18,816 nt of DNA from an uncultured Oribacterium sp. (GTDB lineage: Bacteria; Bacillota; Clostridia; Lachnospirales; Lachnospiraceae), in the NCBI GenBank assembly GCA_937927445.1, contig CALAOB010000146.1, forward strand, positions 1-18,816, given 5' to 3'. Shown here in pieces: positions 7,324-14,069 of this stretch; within the stretch, counting starts at the first letter, position 1, and every line of letters starts with the position of its first letter. The notes under the pieces were generated by a model. The model was given only the letters and a program-made list of their open reading frames with translations, searched no databases and had not been told where the DNA came from. The position numbers were made by a program, and so were the translations under genes.

Positions 7324-7998
7324 ATGGAAATATATATGATCAGACATGGTGAAACGATGTGGAATCAGCAGCATCGTCTGCAGGGGCGGAAGGATATTCC
7401 GTTAAATGATGTGGGACTCGCCGGTGCGCGTATCGCGGCGGAGGCACTGAAGGATGTGCATTTCGATCGTGTATTTTCGAGCCCACTCGTGCGTGCGAAG
7501 AAGACGGCCGAGATCATCCTGAAGAATCACCCTGATCTCAGCATTGAACCACTCGACGACCTCCAGGAGATCGCGTTTGGTACCGGTGAGGGCATCGAGA
7601 TGCGGGATGATGTGCCGCATACCGAGGCGGAGAAGGAGGTTCTCGATCATCTGAAGCGCTGGTTCGCGTATCCGGACACGGTGGCACCGCTGCCGGGCGG
7701 CGAGTCGATCCGCGAGGTGAAGGACCGTATCGAGCATTTCCTCGATACCTGTATCTACCCGAACGAGGATAAGTATGAGCGCGTGATGGTGACCTGCCAT
7801 GGCGGTATCCTGCGCGGCATCGAGAGCATCGTTCGCAATCTGAGCGACGCGGATTACTGGGACGGCGGTATCGTCCCGAACTGCGGTGCGATGGTCCTCG
7901 AGCTGAAGGACGGAAAGCTCACGATCGAGAAGGTCATCGACCTCATCAACCAGACGGAAACTGTCGTCGGTCTCGGCACATATCGTCCGCGCCATTAA
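7324..7998 (+). CDS. Histidine phosphatase superfamily protein (phosphoglycerate-mutase-like)
   Basis: This is a 224-residue protein. The catalytic motif RHGE (residues 7-10, His8 the phospho-acceptor) comes right after the first strand. A second conserved histidine lies in TCHGG (His159), with an acidic residue in LQEIAFG (Glu82). It is cytosolic with no signal peptide. Such enzymes may be cofactor-dependent mutases or broad phosphatases; this divergent, small version fits a phosphatase (CobC/GpmB-like) better, but the substrate is not evident. Three in-frame ATGs occur at 7318, 7321 and 7324. GAGG at 7312-7315 is correctly spaced only for the last, so I use that start. It ends in a bidirectional terminator shared with the convergent hydrogenase gene. 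Confidence 0.88.
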   Translation: MEIYMIRHGETMWNQQHRLQGRKDIPLNDVGLAGARIAAEALKDVHFDRVFSSPLVRAKKTAEIILKNHPDLSIEPLDDLQEIAFGTGEGIEMRDDVPHTEAEKEVLDHLKRWFAYPDTVAPLPGGESIREVKDRIEHFLDTCIYPNEDKYERVMVTCHGGILRGIESIVRNLSDADYWDGGIVPNCGAMVLELKDGKLTIEKVIDLINQTETVVGLGTYRPRH

Positions 7999-8011
7999 AA
8001 AACGAGAATAC

Positions 8012-8047
8012 AAAAGCCGGAGGGGCGAACCCCTCCGGCCTTTTCTT
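8012..8047. terminator. Bidirectional terminator between convergent genes
   Basis: The perfect 10-bp stem GCCGGAGGGG/CCCCTCCGGC with loop CGAA (8016-8039) is flanked by AAAA on the left and a T-rich tract on the right. It can end both the plus-strand phosphatase transcript and the minus-strand hydrogenase transcript. Confidence 0.92.
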
Positions 8048-8050
8048 TAT

Positions 8051-9553
8051 TTACTTCGTCTCGCTGTGTGGCGGAGCCATATGTCCACGCATCATGGAGA
8101 ACTTATCCATCGGATACTGCTCGAGGTTGTCGAGGATCTTACGATCATCGGCCTGGTTCAGCAGATCCTGACGGGACTTCCGAAGCTCGATCTCGGTCTT
8201 GTGCTTACTCGGGCCACCGACGCAGCCGCCATCGCAGACCATACCCTCGATGAAATCCTCCGGGAGCTTGCCGAGCTTGAGCAGCGTCAGCGCAGTGGTG
8301 CACTCCTTGCCGCCGGCTGCTGCACGAAGCTTGATGCCGGTCGTATCCTCGTTCCGCTCACGCATCACCTCCATAACCGCGTTTGCAACGCCGCCGGATG
8401 TTGCGAAGCTCTTGCCCCAGATGGAAGACTCCTGATACGGATCAACCACCGGCTTCATCTCCACATTCTTCGAGGCCATCATCGTGGTCATCTCGCCAAA
8501 TGTGAGAACGTAGTCAGCATTGCCCTCGATGCCCATCTCGTGGGACTCGGACTTCTTCGCGATGCACGGTCCGATAAATACGGTCTTGCAGCCCGGGTGG
8601 GTCGCCTTCAGGTATCTGGAAATCGCACACATCGGGGAAACGGTCTCCGACATGTTCTCCTTAAACTGCTCCGGGAAATGCATACGCAGCATGTTGATGA
8701 ATGCCGGGCAGCAGGAGGTCGTCATCTTCTTGCCTTCCTTACGTGCCTCGGACCACTCCTCTGCCTCGTACGCAGCGGTCATATCGCCGCCGAGACCGAC
8801 CTCGACCATATCGGTGAAGCCGACTTCCTTCAGTGCCTCACGGATGGAGCCCATGGTGATGTCCTTACCGAACTGACCCTCGATCGCCGGTGCACACATC
8901 GCGAAGACTTCCTTGCCGGCCTTGATGTCACGGATGACATCGAGCACGTCGATCTTCGATGCGATCGCGCCGAACGGACAGCTGTGGATACACTGACCAC
9001 AGCGGATGCACTTCTTGTCATCGATCTTGCAGATGCCGTTCTCGTCGTAGCTGATGGCATTGACCGGACACGGCTTACGGCACGGACGCTCCAGATGCGC
9101 GATAGCGCCATACGGACACGCATTCGCACACATACCACACTCCTTACACTTGTTCGGATCGATGTGTGCTCTCGACTCGGTCATGGTGATCGCACCGAAA
9201 CGGCAGCTGTTCTGGCATGCCTTACCGAGGCAGAGACGGCAGTTATCGGTTACAGAATAAGTGGACAGAGGGCACTCCTCGCAGGCCGGATCGATGACCT
9301 GTACGACGTTCGGATTCTTCTCTGTCGTGTACGGATTTGCATCCAGGTTCTCGGAAAGACGGATTCTCCATCTCAGAATCTCACGCTCCTTGTATACACA
9401 GCAGCGCCATGTTGCGTGAGGTCCCGGAGAAATCGACATAATCAGCTGATTCTCTGCGTCCGGTGTGATCTCATCATGCTCCCAGAGCTCGCGCGCGAGA
9501 CCCTCCATGACAGCATGCTTGATGGAAACCGCACCCTTATCATTTGTAACCAT
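8051..9553 (-). CDS. Monomeric [FeFe]-hydrogenase-like iron-sulfur protein
   Basis: This 500-residue cytosolic protein should interconvert protons and H2 with electrons from ferredoxin-type clusters. The H-cluster motifs are L1 TSCCPAF (279-285), L2 IGPCIAKK (Cys330; the usual Met before PC is replaced by Gly) and L3 EGMVCDGGCVGG (Cys440, Cys444). All four cluster cysteines are therefore present. The N-terminal part holds ferredoxin-like cysteine sets at 105-117 (CX2CX4CX3C), 136-146 and 182-192, plus CEEC at 91-94 and CRKPC at 158-162. The L2 variant and domain layout suggest the less-studied group B/CpIII-like branch rather than classical HydA1; that placement is inference. An open frame extends upstream to 9631, but AGGAGG just before the ATG at 9553 fixes the start there. 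No HydE/F/G maturases are in the window. Confidence 0.9.
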   Translation of the reverse strand: MVTNDKGAVSIKHAVMEGLARELWEHDEITPDAENQLIMSISPGPHATWRCCVYKEREILRWRIRLSENLDANPYTTEKNPNVVQVIDPACEECPLSTYSVTDNCRLCLGKACQNSCRFGAITMTESRAHIDPNKCKECGMCANACPYGAIAHLERPCRKPCPVNAISYDENGICKIDDKKCIRCGQCIHSCPFGAIASKIDVLDVIRDIKAGKEVFAMCAPAIEGQFGKDITMGSIREALKEVGFTDMVEVGLGGDMTAAYEAEEWSEARKEGKKMTTSCCPAFINMLRMHFPEQFKENMSETVSPMCAISRYLKATHPGCKTVFIGPCIAKKSESHEMGIEGNADYVLTFGEMTTMMASKNVEMKPVVDPYQESSIWGKSFATSGGVANAVMEVMRERNEDTTGIKLRAAAGGKECTTALTLLKLGKLPEDFIEGMVCDGGCVGGPSKHKTEIELRKSRQDLLNQADDRKILDNLEQYPMDKFSMMRGHMAPPHSETK

Positions 9554-9601
9554 ATATTTTCCTCCTGAAAAAAATATACATAAATTCGCCCAGTTATCAA
9601 A

Positions 9602-9610
9602 AGTATAACA
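9602..9610 (-). promoter_or_regulatory. Promoter of the hydrogenase gene (extended -10)
   Basis: On the minus strand TGTTATACT (TGn plus TATACT at 9602-9607) is about 50 bases upstream of the start codon. The -35 region (near 9624-9629) is degenerate and lies immediately beside the inverted repeat at 9631-9656. Confidence 0.55.
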
Positions 9611-9630
9611 TGTGATAAAAAACTTGAACA

Positions 9631-9656
9631 TTGTTAATTTGACACAGAATTAACAA
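9631..9656. promoter_or_regulatory. Inverted repeat upstream of the hydrogenase promoter
   Basis: TTGTTAATT and AATTAACAA are perfect 9-bp inverted arms separated by eight bases, directly upstream of the -35 region. The outer TTGTTAA/TTAACAA halves equal those of the clostridial Rex (NADH/NAD+ sensor) operator, but Rex sites normally have a 4-bp gap and this one has 12. Redox control of a hydrogenase would make sense. The protein that binds here is unknown. Confidence 0.6.
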
Positions 9657-9944
9657 GTCGTTTTACATTATATATAGAAGTTTCGAAAATGCGTGTTTTT
9701 TCGTAGAAACATGAGGCCTTTTCCCGGCGCAGTTCAGGAGGCCAATGCTGACGTCGGGTGGCTACCCGGATGCTTTTCTGCCGAAGCCTCCGCCTGCTTC
9801 TCCTGTCGCCCGCCGATGAAAGCTGCTGGATATCCGGCGCAGAATGATATACTATGTGTTACAGCAAACTGTTTTATCAGCAGAAGGGGCGCATAGTGCT
9901 CCTGATGCGAATCATCATTTCAACTTCAAACGAGGTAAACCCAC
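9657..9944. other. Non-coding region before the chromate transporter pair
   Basis: No convincing gene is present. A 67-codon open frame (9693-9896) lacks a ribosome site and any recognisable motif. A small hairpin CGGGT/ACCCG lies near 9753-9766. TATACT at 9848-9853 could be a -10 box for the plus-strand genes, with no good -35. The 9-base string CCGGCGCAG occurs twice. No known riboswitch class was recognised. Confidence 0.4.
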
Positions 9945-10568
9945 GTGAGCGAGTCAAAAAATAAATCCACGGATACAGCTGCAACGATTGCAGCGTCCCC
10001 GCGCTCCGGCGCACGTCTCCGGAAGCTCTTCTTCGAGACCCTGTATCTCAGCGCCTTCACCTTCGGGGGCGGCTACGTCATCGTCTCGCTTCTCAAAAAG
10101 AAGTTCGTCGATGATCTGCACTGGATCAGCGAGGACGAAATGCTAGATCTCGTGGCGATCGCCCAGTCCGCACCGGGCCCGATCGCGGTCAATGGCGCGA
10201 TCGTCGTGGGCTACAAGATCTGCGGCTTCCCCGGCATCCTGCTCTCCGTGCTCGGTGCCGTCATCCCGCCCTTCCTGATGCTGAGCGTCATCTCTCTCTT
10301 CTACTCTGCCTTCCGCTCGAATTTCATGATCCACCACATGCTGTCCGGCATGCGCTGTGGCGTCAGCGCGGTCATCATGTCCGTCACCTGGGACATGGCG
10401 AGCGGCGTACTCGCCGATAAAAAGTGGTCATCCCTCGCGATCATGCTCGCCGCCTTCGTCGCGAACTACATCCTCGGCATCTCCACGATCTGGATCATCC
10501 TCGCGGTCATCGCCCTCGGCGTCGCCGTGACCCTCTGGCGGAATAAGAATGAGGAGGTGAAGCCATGA
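9945..10568 (+). CDS. Chromate transporter family protein, short CHR subunit 1
   Basis: This 207-residue membrane protein has the CHR-family motifs FTFGGGYV (near residue 40) and APGPIAVNGA (near 76), followed by about four hydrophobic segments. Short CHR proteins have one domain and work as a pair with a second copy in opposite topology; the next gene supplies it. The family exports chromate by proton exchange, but in gut anaerobes the natural substrate is unproven. It starts with GTG at 9945, with GAGG nine bases before. The N-terminal roughly 25 residues are Ser/Thr/Ala-rich and probably cytoplasmic. Its stop overlaps the next ATG as ATGA. Confidence 0.88.
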   Translation: MSESKNKSTDTAATIAASPRSGARLRKLFFETLYLSAFTFGGGYVIVSLLKKKFVDDLHWISEDEMLDLVAIAQSAPGPIAVNGAIVVGYKICGFPGILLSVLGAVIPPFLMLSVISLFYSAFRSNFMIHHMLSGMRCGVSAVIMSVTWDMASGVLADKKWSSLAIMLAAFVANYILGISTIWIILAVIALGVAVTLWRNKNEEVKP

Positions 10569-11107
10569 TCTATCTCCAGCTTTTCCTCGCCTTTCTCCGC
10601 ATCGGTGCCTTCAGCTTCGGCGGCGGCTATGCCGCGATGCCGCTGATTCAGGAGGAGGTCGTCAACCACTATCACTGGATCAGCATGACGGATTTCACGG
10701 ATCTCGTCACGATTTCCCAGATGACGCCCGGCCCGATTGCAATCAATGCCGCAACCTTCATTGGCCTCCAGATGGAGGGCCCGCTCGGTGCCGTCGCGGC
10801 GACCCTCGGGGATGTTCTCCCGAGCTGCGTCGTCGTCACGATCATCGCCATCATCTACACGAAATACCGGAAGCTGAGCCTCCTGCAGGGCGTCCTGAAA
10901 ACACTCCGCCCGGCCGTCGTCGCCCTCATCTTCACGGCAGGGCTCCTGATCCTCCTCCCGGCCATCGGCCTGCCAGACACCCTCGAGCTCCGCATGTGCG
11001 CCTGGTTTGTGATCGCCCTCGTGATGCTCCGGAAACTTCACTGGGACCCGATCCTCGTCATGGTCCTCACCGGCGTGATGGAACTCATCGCGCAGCTCCT
11101 GATGTAA
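10565..11107 (+). CDS. Chromate transporter family protein, short CHR subunit 2
   Basis: This 180-residue partner of the preceding gene carries the same motifs: FSFGGGYAAMP (near residue 16) and MTPGPIAINAATF (near 54). Further hydrophobic helices follow, with one late segment rich in Met/Leu. It begins inside the stop codon of subunit 1 (ATGA overlap), so the two are translationally coupled and should form a heterodimer. GAGGTG lies a few bases before the ATG. Its stop codon is only one base from the stop of the convergent azlD gene, and its terminator lies inside that gene. Confidence 0.88.
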   Translation: MIYLQLFLAFLRIGAFSFGGGYAAMPLIQEEVVNHYHWISMTDFTDLVTISQMTPGPIAINAATFIGLQMEGPLGAVAATLGDVLPSCVVVTIIAIIYTKYRKLSLLQGVLKTLRPAVVALIFTAGLLILLPAIGLPDTLELRMCAWFVIALVMLRKLHWDPILVMVLTGVMELIAQLLM

Positions 11108-11108
11108 T

Positions 11109-11438
11109 TCACACGAGGTGCACCAGCACCATATAGAACACGGTTCCGACGCTGATCGAGAGAACCGTGTTCTTTTTTGCGAGGTGAAGTCCAGCGACCA
11201 GCAGGACCGCGGCGAGGAGCTCGAGGTTCTCCTTCAGGCTGCCGGTCGGAATCGATTTCAGGCAGTACACGACCAGCACCGCCATGATGGCGAAGGGCAG
11301 GGTCGCGCCGAGAGTACGGATCGTCGGCGAAATCGCACGGCGGCCGAAGACTACAAACGGCAGTGCTCGGAGGATCTGAGTGATGAGCCCCGGGATGAAA
11401 ATCATGAGAAAAATCTGCATCGTACTAAGATGGATCAT
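11109..11438 (-). CDS. azlD: AzlD-family branched-chain amino acid export subunit
   Basis: This 109-residue protein has three or four membrane helices. It carries family features: an early LRALPFVVFG segment, LPFAIMAVLVVYCL in the middle, and the C-terminal KKNTVLSISVGTVFYM motif. AzlD is the small subunit that works with AzlC (a LIV-E-type exporter of leucine, isoleucine and valine). AzlC is normally encoded immediately upstream, but here that place is taken by an unrelated small ORF. GGAGG six bases before the ATG and an ATGA overlap with the upstream ORF show coupling. Whether it works with an AzlC from elsewhere cannot be told. Confidence 0.85.
   Translation of the reverse strand: MIHLSTMQIFLMIFIPGLITQILRALPFVVFGRRAISPTIRTLGATLPFAIMAVLVVYCLKSIPTGSLKENLELLAAVLLVAGLHLAKKNTVLSISVGTVFYMVLVHLV
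11135..11178 (+). terminator. Terminator of the chromate transporter pair, inside azlD
   Basis: AGAACACGGTTC (11135-11146) and GAACCGTGTTCT (11162-11173) pair perfectly over 12 bp around a 15-base loop, followed on the plus strand by a run of six Ts. It is a strong intrinsic terminator for the plus-strand operon and lies wholly within the coding sequence of the opposing azlD gene. Confidence 0.85.
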
Positions 11439-11725
11439 CGGTGGCCTCCTTCGCTTTCCGGGCGAGCGGCATCATGATGCGATGCCCTGCGCGCAGGTGC
11501 CTGAGGTACCACATCCTGGCGATTCTCCGATTCCCCGGCAGCTGTTTCCGCTGCGTTCGCTTCCCGACGGGAGCTTACGGTCAGAATCACGGTCGTGAAA
11601 ACAAGGGTCGGCAGCATGAAATTTGCAGCACCGACGAGGAGCAGGAACACGATGGAACTTCCGAACCCAAGCAGTGCCGGAAAGTGATTTGCGCTCCGCT
11701 TCCACGCATATCGAAATTCACGCAT
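11435..11725 (-). CDS. Small membrane protein of unknown function, coupled to azlD
   Basis: I do not recognise this 96-residue protein. After a basic start (MREFRYAWKRSANHF), residues about 17-50 are continuously hydrophobic, enough for one or two membrane segments. They are followed by a polar, Glu/Arg/Ala-rich tail of about 45 residues that looks disordered. It occupies the place of azlC and its stop overlaps the azlD start (ATGA), which is the main reason to believe it is translated. It does not resemble the part of AzlC I know, and there is an in-frame stop a few codons upstream. The ribosome site is weak (AGGA eleven bases before ATG). It could be a degenerate remnant or a replacement subunit. 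Confidence 0.45.
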   Translation of the reverse strand: MREFRYAWKRSANHFPALLGFGSSIVFLLLVGAANFMLPTLVFTTVILTVSSRREANAAETAAGESENRQDVVPQAPARRASHHDAARPESEGGHR

Positions 11726-12035
11726 AGATAAAACCGTCCTGTTTCATGATCCAAATACTCATTTAGACTATCACAGAAGCAGAGCGGGTTCTATTACGGA
11801 AAAGCTCTCACCTGCTATAGACGCAGGTAATATCAGTGCAGCGAAATCTGGTGCTTTCGTTATTCGTGTCATTTAGTGTGATTTTTCGGATTTTTTTCGC
11901 GTTTTTTTACACGAACTTTTTCCGTTTTTTCACACTATTCGACACGAATAGCATAGCCCTTCCATAAAATCGCATCTGCTGTCATACTATAAGTTATGTA
12001 TGAAGTCGTTTTTAAGAAAATGGAGAATAAGAATC
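11726..12035. other. Intergenic region with hairpins and T-rich inverted repeat
   Basis: No gene is supported. A 6-bp hairpin ACCTGC/GCAGGT lies at 11810-11828. An extended imperfect inverted repeat spans 11861-11950: outer arms TATTCGTGTC/GACACGAATA and inner arms AGTGTG/CACACT, enclosing about 50 bases made largely of T-runs. A third ACACGAA copy lies at 11909-11915. TACTAT near 11985 could be a -10 box for the DUF1653 gene. Confidence 0.6.
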
Positions 12036-12323
12036 ATGGAAAATAAGAGAACATTTCACGCCGGTGATCTCGTCCGGCACTTCAAACGAGAGACACTCGA
12101 CCTGACGAAACCGGAGAATAAAACCCGCTATCTTTATCGCATCATCGGTGTTGCCACACACTCCGAAACCCGCGAAGCGCTCATGATCTACCAGGCCCTC
12201 TATGACGACATGGGCCTCTTCGCCCGCCCGTATGACATGTTCATGGAAGAAGTCGATCATGAAAAGTATCCGGATATCAGGCAACATTATCGATTCGAAA
12301 AGACAGACGATCGCATCTCATGA
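12036..12323 (+). CDS. DUF1653 domain protein
   Basis: This 95-residue soluble protein has the layout typical of DUF1653: a strand-rich start (FHAGDLVRHFKRE), YLYRIIGVATHSETREALMIYQALYDD in the centre, then LFARPYDMFMEEVDHEKYP. The molecular function of the family is unknown. An upstream in-frame ATG exists at 12000, but GGAG ten bases before 12036 favours the latter start. The last codons (DDRIS) are encoded in one arm of a 10-bp hairpin (12308-12331) whose other arm belongs to the repeat at 12322. The end of the gene may therefore have been remodelled. Confidence 0.85.
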   Translation: MENKRTFHAGDLVRHFKRETLDLTKPENKTRYLYRIIGVATHSETREALMIYQALYDDMGLFARPYDMFMEEVDHEKYPDIRQHYRFEKTDDRIS

Positions 12324-12353
12324 TGCGATCGCCATTAAAATCGAGAAGCAAAC
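12322..12353. repeat. Near-direct repeat, copy 1 (pairs with 13787-13815)
   Basis: GATGCGATCGCCAT followed by AAAATCGA and AACAG recurs at 13787-13815 with two substitutions and a 4-base gap. Read on the minus strand, copy 1 would encode ...FSILMAIAS-stop, almost the same as the C-terminus FSIFMAIAS of the small membrane protein at 13783. It therefore looks like a relic of that gene's 3' end beside the DUF1653 stop. An inverted 9-base copy (GATCGCATC) is at 12309-12317. Confidence 0.75.
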
Positions 12354-12385
12354 AGGGGGAATTCCGAGTAAGAAACGCTTAACTT

Positions 12386-12445
12386 GAAATTTCTACGACT
12401 ATTTTCGCCTCGAAATTTCACAAAAAGCCGTTTTCTTGAAATTTC
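12386..12445. repeat. Three GAAATTTC palindromes at exact 26-bp spacing
   Basis: The 8-bp palindrome GAAATTTC occurs at 12386-12393, 12412-12419 and 12438-12445, each start exactly 26 bases apart. The flanks CTTGAAATTTCTA are identical for copies 1 and 3; the intervening sequences differ. The copies fall in different codon phases, so coding constraint is unlikely. They lie just downstream of the HsdR-N gene in AT-rich DNA and could be protein-binding sites. Confidence 0.7.
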
Positions 12446-12522
12446 TATGCTAACACTTGTTTCTATGTACTGCCGTAAAGAATCCCTTCTTTCCATCTCA
12501 GTTAAACTTACCAGCTCTTGAT

Positions 12523-13725
12523 TCAATTCCGCTTCGCCTTCACATATTCTCTATACTCATCACGAACGATTGAATATGAAATCAAATTTTCTATAAGCTC
12601 AATTACATCCGGATCATCCAGACGCCACAGCCGATCATTTATGATACTTCCGAGAAAAAAACGTTTTCCACTGATGATTCGCGGATACCGATCTTCGACA
12701 AACATTCTGAGTTCATCGATTTTACCGCTTCCCTGTCTTCCGACCGCAATTTTCCCACTATGATAAAAATTCACTTTATCACCAGTAATGGCCACATTAT
12801 CCTCGACAACTAACTGCAGCGCATGATGTGCCTCTTTTTCATCATCATGCGCAACCACGATGCAGGTTTTCACCTTATCCGGACTTGTGCTTTTACAATA
12901 TGTTGTAACGCCGATGGAGAAGAATTCTGTATTCTCATTGACCTTCACAAGGAACGAACGATAAGGGCCAAAGAACTTACCGCCAGCAGCATTGCCGTAC
13001 GATAACATTCGCACGCCGTAATCTTCAATCAATTCAAACAGGCCATATTTTCCGGTCGGCATCTTGACGCGTGTATCAAGCAGTCCTTCCCATAGATTAA
13101 ATATCGGAACGGCAAGACTTAGTGGCGTTAATTTGCTGATACCATCCCCGTAATCATCGTCTTCTCTATCAGAAAAATCTTCTTTCAGGTAGGACTCCAG
13201 CCGGTTGAATGGAATTCGTGGCGGAAGCTCTCCGAGATTCCATTCTTCATATTGATCTGATAGCATTCCCTTATAATCCGGTAATTCCGTCAGGCTTATG
13301 TATTCATCCTTTTCCGCATCATACCTGAAGCAGTATTGATCGATGCCATTCGTAAGCATGGCATACGTAGCGCCCATCAGATCACAGTATTCAAACATCT
13401 GCTCCTTCGCTTTCATGTCCAGATACACGTTGGGTGCCTTGCACTCAATCACTGCGATCGGTACCGACTGCTGATCTGCATCCAGCGCGTGAATGACGAT
13501 ATCCGCCCTCTTTTTGCTCGTGATGCCATAGTGCGATAAGTGCTGCTCCGAAATGATTTCCTGTATCGGAACATGCAGCGTATCCGTCAAATACAGAATC
13601 ACTCTCTGCCTTACTGTTTCTTCCGGTGTTATATAAATCAGTTTTTTTCGGATAGGATCCAAATAGCATTCTCTACCATTACGCTTATATATCGGGGGCA
13701 GCTTTCCCGAAAAGGCTGCTTCCAT
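12523..13725 (-). CDS. HsdR N-terminal-domain protein (PD-(D/E)XK nuclease-like)
   Basis: In this 400-residue protein the N-terminal half matches the type I restriction HsdR_N (HSDR_N_2) domain. It has TPEETVRQRVILYL (33-46), the catalytic-type aspartate in RADIVI (Asp75), then VIECKAP with the E-x-K pair (Glu94, Lys96), and LTNG near 124. There is no helicase/translocase part, so it is not a full HsdR and no HsdM/HsdS is nearby. The C-terminal half (about 200-400) is unrecognised. GGAGG seven bases before the ATG supports the start. Base composition is more AT-rich than the neighbours, and the gene sits between near-direct repeats, suggesting acquisition. It might be a solitary defence nuclease or a housekeeping orphan; such stand-alone proteins are common in Clostridia. 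Confidence 0.8.
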   Translation of the reverse strand: MEAAFSGKLPPIYKRNGRECYLDPIRKKLIYITPEETVRQRVILYLTDTLHVPIQEIISEQHLSHYGITSKKRADIVIHALDADQQSVPIAVIECKAPNVYLDMKAKEQMFEYCDLMGATYAMLTNGIDQYCFRYDAEKDEYISLTELPDYKGMLSDQYEEWNLGELPPRIPFNRLESYLKEDFSDREDDDYGDGISKLTPLSLAVPIFNLWEGLLDTRVKMPTGKYGLFELIEDYGVRMLSYGNAAGGKFFGPYRSFLVKVNENTEFFSIGVTTYCKSTSPDKVKTCIVVAHDDEKEAHHALQLVVEDNVAITGDKVNFYHSGKIAVGRQGSGKIDELRMFVEDRYPRIISGKRFFLGSIINDRLWRLDDPDVIELIENLISYSIVRDEYREYVKAKRN

Positions 13726-13782
13726 GTCTTTCCCTCCAGAATACTCTTTTGTAGCAATTTCATACCCATGGATTTCAAAACG

Positions 13783-14007
13783 TCAGGATGCGATCGCCAT
13801 AAAAATCGAAAACAGTCCGACGACGAGAATAATCGGAAGCGCGATGATCGTCAGCCCGAACGCCGTAACGGCAAGCACGGCGAGGATCAGCCATCCCACG
13901 ATGCCGAGCATCCATCCCATCACCTTTCCTACCACCTTAAAGGTAAACACCGTAATCTTAAACATAAGAACCATCATCAATATCACAAACAGAATACTGA
14001 AAAGCAT
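13783..14007 (-). CDS. Small hydrophobic membrane protein of unknown function
   Basis: This 74-residue protein is almost entirely hydrophobic. Helices span about residues 1-18, 34-50 and 52-73, with a short basic turn FKVVGKVMG between the first two. I do not recognise the family. AGGAGG eight bases before the ATG is a strong ribosome site, so translation is likely. TATAGT at 14038-14043 is a possible -10 box. The HsdR-N gene follows 57 bases downstream on the same strand, so the two could be cotranscribed. Its last codons are duplicated at 12322-12345 beside the DUF1653 gene. Confidence 0.72.
   Translation of the reverse strand: MLFSILFVILMMVLMFKITVFTFKVVGKVMGWMLGIVGWLILAVLAVTAFGLTIIALPIILVVGLFSIFMAIAS
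13787..13815. repeat. Near-direct repeat, copy 2
   Basis: This is the second copy of the repeat at 12322-12353. It is the 3' end of the small membrane protein gene and lies 1465 bases from copy 1. Together the copies bracket the HsdR-N gene. Confidence 0.75.
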
Positions 14008-14069
14008 ATAATTATCTCCTCCTAAGCTATGAATCTCACTATAATTTTATCGTTTCCAGCTTTTCAGTT

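Noticed and set aside
8066..9568. 500-codon plus-strand frame opposite the hydrogenase
   Set aside because: The minus-strand frame has clear H-cluster motifs and a strong ribosome site. This one has an Arg/Leu/His-rich translation without motifs.
9554..9631. 26-residue upstream extension of the hydrogenase
   Set aside because: AGGAGG sits just before the ATG at 9553, and the predicted promoter -10 lies inside the extension, so it would not be translated.
9720..9770. Cobalamin-type riboswitch suggested by AGTTCAGGAGGCC
   Set aside because: The resemblance to the B12 box is partial and the other conserved parts of the aptamer are missing.
12335..12526. 63-codon minus-strand frame after the HsdR-N gene
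   Set aside because: It would need a TTG start with a poor ribosome site, no family is recognisable, and it is composed largely of the 26-bp periodic palindromes. It cannot be excluded but is not supported.
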